From Pyxidicoccus parkwaysis (GTDB lineage: Bacteria; Myxococcota; Myxococcia; Myxococcales; Myxococcaceae), in the NCBI RefSeq assembly GCF_017301735.1, contig NZ_CP071090.1, positions 11,887,001-11,951,000 on the forward strand: a stretch of 64,000 bases of DNA. The letters are read 5' to 3'. A program made the translations under genes and the position numbers. This document shows positions 16,679 to 22,884 of the stretch, piece after piece (position 1 is the first letter of the stretch; the number at the start of each line of letters is the position of its first letter). The notes under the pieces were generated by a model that saw nothing but the letters and a program-made list of their open reading frames with translations, did no database searches and was not told the DNA's origin.

Positions 16679-17041
16679 GTGGCCGCGAAGTTCGAGACCG
16701 TCGACGAGTACATCGCGTCGTTCCCCGAGGACGTGCAGCGCATCCTCACGAAGGTCCGGAAGGCCATCCGGAGCAACGTGCCCGGAGGCGAGGAGAAGAT
16801 TCGCTACGGCATGCCGGCGGTGATGCTCGGTGGCAGGTACGCCGTGCACTTCGCGGGCTGGAAGCACCACGTCGGCCTGTATCCGGTTCCCAGATTGGAT
16901 GAGGCCCTCGAAGCGGAGCTCGCGCCTCATCGAGCGGCGAAGGACTCCGTCAACTTCCCGTACGCCAAGCCCATCCCGTATGAGCTCATCGGCCGCGTCA
17001 CGGCGTCCATCGTGAAGCTGCGTGGCGAGGGCTCGGAGTGA
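16679..17041 (+). CDS. DUF1801 (YdhG-like) domain protein
   Basis: 120 residues from a GTG with a good upstream GGGAGG at about 16668. The sequence KFETVDEYIASFPEDVQRIL, then EEKIRYGMPAVMLGG, VHFAGWKHHVGLYP and VNFPYAKPIPYELI, is the full DUF1801 pattern, a small alpha/beta fold of unknown biochemical role related to frataxin-like and iron-chaperone-annotated proteins. The full family length is present. Its stop overlaps the next gene's GTG (GTGA), so the two are coupled. The longer upstream frame overlaps the preceding gene and is discarded. Confidence 0.85.
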   Translation: MAAKFETVDEYIASFPEDVQRILTKVRKAIRSNVPGGEEKIRYGMPAVMLGGRYAVHFAGWKHHVGLYPVPRLDEALEAELAPHRAAKDSVNFPYAKPIPYELIGRVTASIVKLRGEGSE

Positions 17042-17904
17042 AGCTCTCTCCCGGTCGTGCGTTTGCCCTGTTCGCCGTGACCTCGGGTATCGCGGTCCTC
17101 GTCGGCTGCATCGTGGTCGCTGTTTCCGAGGACTCCGAGGCGGCATGGGCTCGAAATGCGTGGGTATGGGCGGCCGGCGCGCTCATCTCCTTCGTGATGG
17201 CACGGGCCGCCACGCAGCGCATGGCATGGGGTTGTCTGCTGCTGACTCCGGCTGTGATGGTGGCCACGCTCTTCAGCAGCGGTCCTTCGGGCGTGCACCG
17301 CTGGGTCGTCCTCGGCCCGTTCTGGCTCAACGCCGCTGAATTGCTCCTCCCGATGACGGTGGTCGCGTGGGCGGAGGCGGTGGCTCGACGCAGCCCGCTG
17401 TGGGCCTCGGTGTCTGTCATTGGCGTCATCCTGGCGCTCCAGCCGGATGCCTCGCAGGCAGTGGCGCTGGCTGGCGCCGTCATCGCGGTGTTGCTCACGG
17501 TGCCGTCGTCGAATGTCTTCCGGCTTTTGGTTGCGGTCGTTCCCGTGGCGGCGGCGATGGTCGCAATCTTCCGCCCGGACCTGCTTCAGCCCGTGCCCGA
17601 GGTCGAGGGCATCATTGGCCTCGCGCTGGAGACGTCGCCGGCCCTGGCGGTGCTCGCGGTGCTGGCGCTGGCCGGTGCGGTCCTGTCGCCGCTGGCTGCT
17701 GTCGCGGGCTCTCGCGCTGCGGCCGTCGGGCTCACTGTCTACTTCGCGCTCTCCGCGCTAGCGCCCTGCCTCGGTGCCTTCCCTGTTCCGCTGGTGGGCA
17801 TGGGAGTGAGTCCCATCCTGGGAGCGTGGTTCGGTATGGGACTGTTGGCGGCGGGGCTACGTGACCGCGCTGTGTCGCCGATTTCCGCCTCACACGCGGC
17901 CTGA
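17038..17904 (+). CDS. Polytopic membrane protein, shortened SEDS-like
   Basis: 288 residues with about eight hydrophobic helices, starting on a GTG that overlaps the DUF1801 stop by four bases. Two stretches recall the FtsW/RodA (SEDS) glycosyltransferase family: GVHRWVVLGPFWLNAAELLL corresponds to the GxxRWxxxGxxxxQPSE loop, and LALQPDASQAVAL to the LLQPDxGTA helix. SEDS proteins normally have about 370-420 residues and ten helices, so this one is truncated or divergent at its C-terminal side. A cell-wall role is not established, and no partner penicillin-binding protein is nearby. Calling it an integral membrane protein is safe; the SEDS relationship is a suggestion. Confidence 0.7.
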   Translation: MKLSPGRAFALFAVTSGIAVLVGCIVVAVSEDSEAAWARNAWVWAAGALISFVMARAATQRMAWGCLLLTPAVMVATLFSSGPSGVHRWVVLGPFWLNAAELLLPMTVVAWAEAVARRSPLWASVSVIGVILALQPDASQAVALAGAVIAVLLTVPSSNVFRLLVAVVPVAAAMVAIFRPDLLQPVPEVEGIIGLALETSPALAVLAVLALAGAVLSPLAAVAGSRAAAVGLTVYFALSALAPCLGAFPVPLVGMGVSPILGAWFGMGLLAAGLRDRAVSPISASHAA

Positions 17905-17931
17905 GTCGCTCATCGCGAAGAATTGAAGGGT

Positions 17932-17950
17932 CCGGGCCGTTATGGCCCGG
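17932..17950 (+). terminator. Short GC hairpin after the membrane protein gene
   Basis: CCGGGCC and GGCCCGG pair perfectly around the 5-base loop GTTAT, 28 bases after the stop codon. Confidence 0.5.
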
Positions 17951-18001
17951 CGCTCGATGCTTCTGCACCACCCTCCCGTTTCCCAACTGGGGGGCTCGCG
18001 A

Positions 18002-18551
18002 GGACTCATGCCCCGGCACGATTGACCCCGACAGCTCCGCTCTGGCATTTCATGGAGTGTTGCGTGCGGGGCCGGCCGCCAATGCGTGACAAGGAATGCC
18101 GTGCATGGTGCGGTCTGGCTGGAGCAGGGGAATCGTCATTCGAGCCCTCACCGGGGCGCTCATCTTCGGGACACTCGCGTGCGGTGACCGGGCGGAGTTG
18201 GACTCCCAGCGCAGGGCCTGGGAGTCCGTGCGTCCGAGTCACTACCACTTCGACTACACGGTGAGGGGCTTCGCACCCGGTGGAGGCCCCTGGCGCCTCG
18301 AAGTGAAGGGGACGCAGGTCGTCTCCGCGACCTACGTCGGCTCGGGGCCCGAGCCAACACCCGGAGTCACCGCGGCGTTCGCACCGACCATCGACGACCT
18401 CTTCGACCAGGTTGCGCAGGGGCTCGACGCGTCATCCGTCGAGGTGTCGGTGAGCTATGACCCTCAATGGCACCATCCGGCCGACGCGTACTTCGACGCG
18501 GGAGAAGAGGGGGACGGCTTCAGGGCCGGGAGCCTCGAGCCAGTGGAGTGA
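18002..18551 (+). repeat. Tandem duplication, copy 1
   Basis: First unit of a duplicated segment of about 550 bases whose second copy begins at 18689 (period 687). The unit includes about 100 bases of 5' leader plus the whole lipoprotein gene. Copies differ by scattered substitutions, with no indel needed to align them. Confidence 0.85.
18105..18551 (+). CDS. DUF6174-type lipoprotein, copy 1
   Basis: About 148 residues. The ATG at 18105 is preferred over 18096 because AAGGA lies nine bases before it. The signal peptide ends in a lipobox (GTLAC), so the mature protein should be lipid-anchored. The mature domain starts with a QRRAWESVRPSHYHFDYTV stretch, then WRLEVKGTQVVSATY, TIDDLFDQVAQGLD and VSYDPQWHHPADAYFD. 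This matches the DUF6174 layout (helix, two beta-strands, the DLF helix, then the YDP strand). Function unknown. A close paralogue follows in tandem. Confidence 0.8.
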   Translation: MVRSGWSRGIVIRALTGALIFGTLACGDRAELDSQRRAWESVRPSHYHFDYTVRGFAPGGGPWRLEVKGTQVVSATYVGSGPEPTPGVTAAFAPTIDDLFDQVAQGLDASSVEVSVSYDPQWHHPADAYFDAGEEGDGFRAGSLEPVE

Positions 18552-18688
18552 GCGGGAGTCGAGCGCTCGGGGATGCTCGAACCCGTCTTCCACCGGTAGC
18601 GCGGCAGACGTGACTTTACTTGAGGCTCGCGGAGCGCTTCCTCGCGCGACCCTTTCGCGGCTTCGTGGGCTCACCGAGAGCCGAGCGT

Positions 18689-19238
18689 GGACTCATGCCC
18701 CGGCACGATTGACCTCGACAGCTCCGCTCTGGCATTTCATGGCGTGTTGCGTGCGGGGCCGGCCGCCAATGCGTGACAAGGAATGCCGTGCATGGTGCGG
18801 TCTGGCTGGTGCAGGGGAGTCGTCATTCGGGCCCTTACCGGGGCGCTCATCTTCGGGACATTCGCGTGCGGTGACCGGGCGGAGTTGGACTCCCAGCGCA
18901 GGGCTTGGGAGTCCGTGCGTCCGAGTCACTACCGCTTCGACTACACCGTGACGGGTTTCGAAGCTGGTGGAGGCCCCTGGCGCCTCGAAGTGAACGGGAC
19001 GCAGGTCGTCTCCGCGACCTACGTCGGCTCGTGGCCCGAGCCAACAGTCGGAGTCACTGTGGCGTTCGCACCGACCATCGACGACCTCTTCGACAAGGTT
19101 GCGCAGGGACTCGACGCGTCATCCGTCGAGGTGACGGTGCGCTATGACCCTCAATGGCACCATCCGGCCGACGCGCGCTTCGACTATGGAGAAGAGGGCA
19201 GCGGCTTCCTCGCCGGGAGCCTTGAGCCAGTGGAGTGA
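18689..19238 (+). repeat. Tandem duplication, copy 2
   Basis: Second copy of the segment described at 18002. The two units are separated by about 137 bases of unrelated sequence; identity begins at GGACTCATGCC and runs to the stop codon. Confidence 0.85.
18792..19238 (+). CDS. DUF6174-type lipoprotein, copy 2
   Basis: Paralogue of the preceding lipoprotein, 687 bases downstream and of the same length. The lipobox (GTFAC), the PSHYRFDYTV strand and the TIDDLFDKVAQGLD helix are kept. Changes sit mainly in surface loops (FAPGGG to FEAGGG, KGTQ to NGTQ, SGPEPT to SWPEPT). Both copies remain open, so both are probably expressed. The same ribosome site precedes the ATG. It converges on the decarboxylase gene with only 17 bases between the stops. 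Confidence 0.8.
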   Translation: MVRSGWCRGVVIRALTGALIFGTFACGDRAELDSQRRAWESVRPSHYRFDYTVTGFEAGGGPWRLEVNGTQVVSATYVGSWPEPTVGVTVAFAPTIDDLFDKVAQGLDASSVEVTVRYDPQWHHPADARFDYGEEGSGFLAGSLEPVE

Positions 19239-19255
19239 ACGCTCGGGGCGCGAGC

Positions 19256-20698
19256 TCACCGCCGTGCCGCTGCCCTCAGTGCCTCCATCAGAGCATCCAG
19301 GTCCGCATCCGTGGTGAGCGGGTTGATGAGCGTCACGCGCAGGTACATGCCCTTCGGCAGCTTCGTCTGCACGAGGTAGAAGTCCCCGCGCGTCACCAGC
19401 CGCTCGCGCAGCCGCGCCTGCAATGCGTCCCACTCCTCCGGCGGCACGTGTGACGGCGTGTGCCGGAAGCAGAGGATGTTGCAGTCCGGCGTCACCGCCA
19501 CCTCGAAGTCCCCGGCCGCCGTCAGGCGCTTCGCGAACCGCTTCGCCTGCTCGTACGACTCCGTCACCGAGTCCGAGAACAGCCGCGTCCCCAGCACCGC
19601 GAGGCACGCGTACACCTTCAGCGCCATCATCTCCTTCGTGCACTCCATCGTGCGCAGGCCCACGTCGCTCCACGGAAGCTCGTCGTCTCCGTGGAACAGG
19701 TAGCTCGCCTCCTGCGCGAAGGCCTCGAACGAGCGCGCCCCGTCGCGGAACAGCACCGCCGTCACCAGCGCCGGCATCATCAGCCCCTTGTGCGCGTCCC
19801 ACACCACCGAGTCCGCCCTATCAATCCCGCGCACCAGGTGCCGGTGCGGGGGGCTCAGCACCGCGGAGGCCCCGTGCGCGCCGTCCACGTGGAACCACAG
19901 CCCGTGCTTCTCACAGAAGTCCGCCACCGGCTCCAGCGGGTCGAACGCGCCCGTCGCCGTGGAGCCCGCGCTCGCCACCACCGCAATCACCTTGCGCCCC
20001 GCCAGCGTCGCCGTCTTGAAGGCCGCGTCCAGTGACTCCGGCCTCAAGCGGAACTGCTCGTCCACGGCGACTGGCGTCACGCCCCCTTCACCCCAGCCCA
20101 TGATGCGCGTGGCGCGTGACACGCAGTAGTGCGCCGTCTTCGCCACCAGCACGGTGAGCGGCGGGCCCGCGTGCGCGCCCTGGTTCCACGCGTCGTAGCC
20201 CGCCTTCGCCTGCCGCGCGGCCAGCAGCGCCGTGAGGTTCCCCAGCGAGCCTCCCGAGGTGAGCACCCCATCCGTGCCCTCCGGCAGCCCCAGCCGCGCC
20301 GCCATCCACCGCAGCACGTTGCGCTCCATCGCCGTGGATACCGGGCCCATCTCGTACACGGCCATGCCGTTGTTGAGCAGCGACGACACCGCGTCGCACA
20401 ACGCAGCCAGCGGCACCGGTGCCGACACCTGGTGCCCCACGTAGCGCGGGTGGTGCAGGTGATTCGAGCCCGACAGCACGCGCGCTATCAGGTCCGAGAA
20501 CTCGCCGTGCGGTTCCTCCGGAAACGCGGCGGCGAAGCGGTCCACATTCACGGCGGGCGCGGCCCACGGAAGCACCGGCCCCTCACCTCGCGCCGTCCCG
20601 GCGAGGTAGCTCGCCAACATGTCCACCAGCCGGTGGCCCTCGCGGCGGAACGTCTCTGCGTCGTACGCGGCGGCTGCACGCTCACGGAAGTCCGTCAT
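19256..20698 (-). CDS. PLP-dependent (aromatic-L-amino-acid-type) decarboxylase
   Basis: 480 residues, the usual length of group II decarboxylases. The cofactor lysine is K304 in VWDAHKGLMMP. Upstream lie the family's LTSGGSLGNLTALLAAR phosphate-binding loop (about 147-163), the pyridine-stacking histidine in AKTAHYCVSRA and the FHVDGAHGAS aspartate loop (about 269-278). Known relatives decarboxylate tyrosine, tryptophan, DOPA, glutamate or diaminobutyrate. The substrate cannot be settled from the motifs; a monoamine or siderophore precursor is possible. Soluble, with no partner genes adjacent. It is divergent from the selenoprotein gene, sharing a 200-base upstream region. Confidence 0.88.
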   Translation of the reverse strand: MTDFRERAAAAYDAETFRREGHRLVDMLASYLAGTARGEGPVLPWAAPAVNVDRFAAAFPEEPHGEFSDLIARVLSGSNHLHHPRYVGHQVSAPVPLAALCDAVSSLLNNGMAVYEMGPVSTAMERNVLRWMAARLGLPEGTDGVLTSGGSLGNLTALLAARQAKAGYDAWNQGAHAGPPLTVLVAKTAHYCVSRATRIMGWGEGGVTPVAVDEQFRLRPESLDAAFKTATLAGRKVIAVVASAGSTATGAFDPLEPVADFCEKHGLWFHVDGAHGASAVLSPPHRHLVRGIDRADSVVWDAHKGLMMPALVTAVLFRDGARSFEAFAQEASYLFHGDDELPWSDVGLRTMECTKEMMALKVYACLAVLGTRLFSDSVTESYEQAKRFAKRLTAAGDFEVAVTPDCNILCFRHTPSHVPPEEWDALQARLRERLVTRGDFYLVQTKLPKGMYLRVTLINPLTTDADLDALMEALRAAARR

Positions 20699-20849
20699 GG
20701 CGCGCGGAACCTAGTCGCGCCACCGCCACCGGGGGAATGCACCCTCCGTTCGTTTCCAGGACTCCAGGACGCTCCCGGTAGAAGTCCCTCAATCGGGAGC
20801 GAGCAGGCGGGCTGGCGCGCTGTCCGGCGGTGCACTAATTCAAGAGAGC

Positions 20850-20870
20850 GGGCGCACGCGCCGTGCGCCC
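20850..20870 (+). promoter_or_regulatory. Hairpin in the leader of the selenoprotein gene
   Basis: GGGCGCAC and GTGCGCCC form a perfect 8-pair stem around a 5-base loop, ending 25 bases before the start codon and 11 before the ribosome site. A second, looser inverted repeat (GCTCCCG at 20771, CGGGAGC at 20794) lies upstream. Either could control expression; the role is unknown. Confidence 0.35.
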
Positions 20871-20895
20871 CGTGCACACGCAAAGGAGGCCCCTC

Positions 20896-21132
20896 ATGGC
20901 CGACCCGAAGGTGTCGATTACGTACTGCAATTCCTGAGGCTACAAGCCCCGGGCCGCCCGTGCGGCGGCCGTACTGAAGGACGAGCTGGACCTGGAGGCG
21001 GAGCTGAAGACGGGACCGTCGGGGAGCTACGAAGTCGCCGTCGACGGCAAGGTGGTCATCCGGAAGGAGACGCTGGCGTTCCCCACCGAGCAGGAAATCG
21101 TGGACGCCGTGGCGAAGGTGCTGGGGAGGTAG
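20896..21132 (+). CDS. SelW/Rdx-family selenoprotein (in-frame UGA = Sec14)
   Basis: 78 residues if UGA at 20935-20937 (codon 14) is read as selenocysteine; otherwise a meaningless 13-residue peptide. A strong ribosome site (AAAGGAGG) precedes the ATG. The translation is VSITYCNSUGYKPRAA, then AVLKDELDLEAELKTGPSGS, YEVAVDGKVVIRKE and IVDAVAKVLGR. This is the complete thioredoxin-like SelW fold with its CxxU redox motif (C11, U14) followed by GYK, as in animal SelW. Coding bias continues unbroken after the UGA. A hairpin 14 bases after the UGA fits a bacterial SECIS. The role is thiol/selenol redox chemistry in the cytoplasm. It needs SelA, SelB, SelC and SelD elsewhere in the genome. Conventional gene finders will miss or truncate it. 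Confidence 0.88.
20952..20970 (+). promoter_or_regulatory. Putative bacterial SECIS element
   Basis: GGCCGCC and GGCGGCC pair perfectly around the loop CGTGC, placing a GU-containing apical loop 22-26 bases after the UGA. That is within the window required by SelB in bacterial selenoprotein mRNAs. It lies inside the coding sequence, as bacterial SECIS elements do. Confidence 0.65.
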
Positions 21133-21156
21133 CCCCGCTCGAAGGTCTCCAGGCTC

Positions 21157-21190
21157 GCGGCCGGCACGCCCCACACGGGCTGCCGGCCGC
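21157..21190. terminator. Bidirectional terminator hairpin
   Basis: A 10-pair stem (21157-21166 with 21181-21190) continues, after one bulged C, into a 4-pair GCCC/GGGC stem with a 5-base loop. It lies in the 66-base gap between the convergent selenoprotein and DUF1501 genes, and GTTGCGTTTC follows on the + strand. Confidence 0.65.
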
Positions 21191-21198
21191 GTTGCGTT

Positions 21199-22869
21199 TC
21201 AGCGCTTGATGAACTTCAGCGGCGGCCTGTCATTGCGCCCCTTGCCCGCGGCCTTGAGCGCGGCCGGGTCCAGCCCGGAGAGGTACAGCGCCGTCGAGTA
21301 CACGTGGCCCGAGTCGCTGACGAAGCTGCTCGTGCTCTTGGTGCGGCCGGGGATGAGCAGGCCCGTGTCCGGGTCATACGCCGGGTCCAGCGTGCCGTCC
21401 GGCATGAGGGGAATGCCCTCCAGCGACGCGCTGCCCACGCGCCCGTACTGCCGGTTGCCGAGCACCGTGCCACCGAGGAACGCCGCGCTGTTGACGCGCC
21501 AGTGCTGGCAGCAGTCCTGGCCCATGATTTCGTCGTACTTCTGCGTGTCCGTCCGCGCCGTGTTGGCGAGGATGGACTCCACGTCGCCGGAGATGGTGCG
21601 CCCCATCTCCGAGGCGAGGACGATGGTGGTGAAGTCGTAGTAGCTCTTCCCCGTCGTCCCGTACGGCGTGGACTTGAGCTTGGACACCAGCGTCTTCAGC
21701 GGCGCCCACAGGTTCTTCTTCATGATGTCGCGCTGGTCCGACTGGCCCTTGTTGCTCATGATGAAGCGCCGGTCCCGGTGCGTGTCGAAGTGGCGCAGGC
21801 CCCGGTTCTCGATGAAGAAGCCGATGGACAGCCCCTTCGTCATCAGCTCGTAGGTCATCAGCGCCTGCACGTTGGTGTTGGGCGTCTCCTTGGAGCGGGC
21901 GGGGTTGCCGTTGATGGACGAGGAGTCCGTGGCCTCGTCCGCGGCGGTGATGCCGAACTCGCTGCGCAGCGTGGTGTTGGTGAAGAGCGTCTTCGGGTCC
22001 AGGGTGATGCTGCCGCCCGCGGTGAGCGCGCGGTGGATTTCCAGCGCCGAGGCGAAGGCCTTCACCGACTCGCTGTTCTTCGAGTCGAGGAAGTTCTGCT
22101 GGAGGTTGTCGGTGAACTGGCGGATGCGCGCGTCGCGCTGGCCCTGGGCCACGCTGCCCAGCGAGGACAGGCGCTCGCGCATGGCCGCGGGCGTCTTGCC
22201 GTAGATGGTGTGCGCGTGCACCGGGCCCAGCCGCTCGTAGTAGCCGGTGCCGTCCGGGTACGACGGAATGGACAGCTCACCGTCCGCGAGCCACCGGTGC
22301 CAGGACACGTGCGGCAGCAGGAAGCCGTTGCCGTAGGCCTCGCAGAAGGCCTGCATGACGGTGCGCTCGTCCGCGTTGCGCTTGCCGGACAGGGACGCGC
22401 TGTACTTGCCGTAGTGGTACTCCCACCGGCCGCCCGAGTGGAACGTGTTGCCGTTGTGGCTGGACACCACCGCGAGGTCCGGGAAGAGCTCCAGCCCGTC
22501 CTGCGCGAGGTAGCCGTACTGGATGTTGCCCAGCGTCTTCGGCGGGTCCAGCGGCGAGGTGCCGTAGCTCTTGGGACGGTAGCGGTGCTGGCTCCACGAG
22601 GGCGTGGGACGCAGCTCGCCCGCGGGGATGACGCGGGTGCCGTCGTTGGGCGTGTGGAGGGGGTTGAACATGCTGTACCCGTCCCAGCCTCCCTCCTGGA
22701 ACCAGTAGATGAGGAAGTGCGGGTCAGCGGCTTCGGCGGCGGCGGCCTCGGCGAGGCCCAGCTCCTTCTTCGTGCCCGGGACACCGAAGGCACGGAAGAA
22801 GCGGAGCCAGTCCAGCGCGCTGATGGCGGTACCGGCGGCGGCGCCCACGAGAAATTGGCGGCGGTTCAT
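21199..22869 (-). CDS. DUF1501 family protein with Tat-type signal
   Basis: 556 residues. The N-terminus MNRRQFLVGAAAGTAISAL is a twin-arginine-type signal, so the protein is probably exported folded. The body has the DUF1501 hallmarks: FLIYWFQEGGWDGYSMFNPL near residue 52, VVSSHNGNTFHSGG, GLRHFDTHRDR and IVLASEMGRT, which place it in the alkaline-phosphatase/sulfatase-like fold group. Substrate unknown. It is preceded by only 15 bases from the DUF1592-like lipoprotein gene, so the two form an operon; the same pairing occurs in planctomycetes and myxobacteria. The neighbour's haem motifs suggest a joint role in oxidation of an extracellular polymer, which is inference. Confidence 0.82.
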   Translation of the reverse strand: MNRRQFLVGAAAGTAISALDWLRFFRAFGVPGTKKELGLAEAAAAEAADPHFLIYWFQEGGWDGYSMFNPLHTPNDGTRVIPAGELRPTPSWSQHRYRPKSYGTSPLDPPKTLGNIQYGYLAQDGLELFPDLAVVSSHNGNTFHSGGRWEYHYGKYSASLSGKRNADERTVMQAFCEAYGNGFLLPHVSWHRWLADGELSIPSYPDGTGYYERLGPVHAHTIYGKTPAAMRERLSSLGSVAQGQRDARIRQFTDNLQQNFLDSKNSESVKAFASALEIHRALTAGGSITLDPKTLFTNTTLRSEFGITAADEATDSSSINGNPARSKETPNTNVQALMTYELMTKGLSIGFFIENRGLRHFDTHRDRRFIMSNKGQSDQRDIMKKNLWAPLKTLVSKLKSTPYGTTGKSYYDFTTIVLASEMGRTISGDVESILANTARTDTQKYDEIMGQDCCQHWRVNSAAFLGGTVLGNRQYGRVGSASLEGIPLMPDGTLDPAYDPDTGLLIPGRTKSTSSFVSDSGHVYSTALYLSGLDPAALKAAGKGRNDRPPLKFIKR

Positions 22870-22884
22870 GGCAGTCCCTTCCGG

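Noticed and set aside
18040..18070. Possible sigma-54 promoter (TGGCAT followed by TTGCG)
   Set aside because: The spacing between the GG and GC elements is too long for sigma-54.
20896..20937. A 13-residue short peptide gene ending at UGA
   Set aside because: The sequence beyond UGA completes a SelW fold, so reading the UGA as a stop is less likely.
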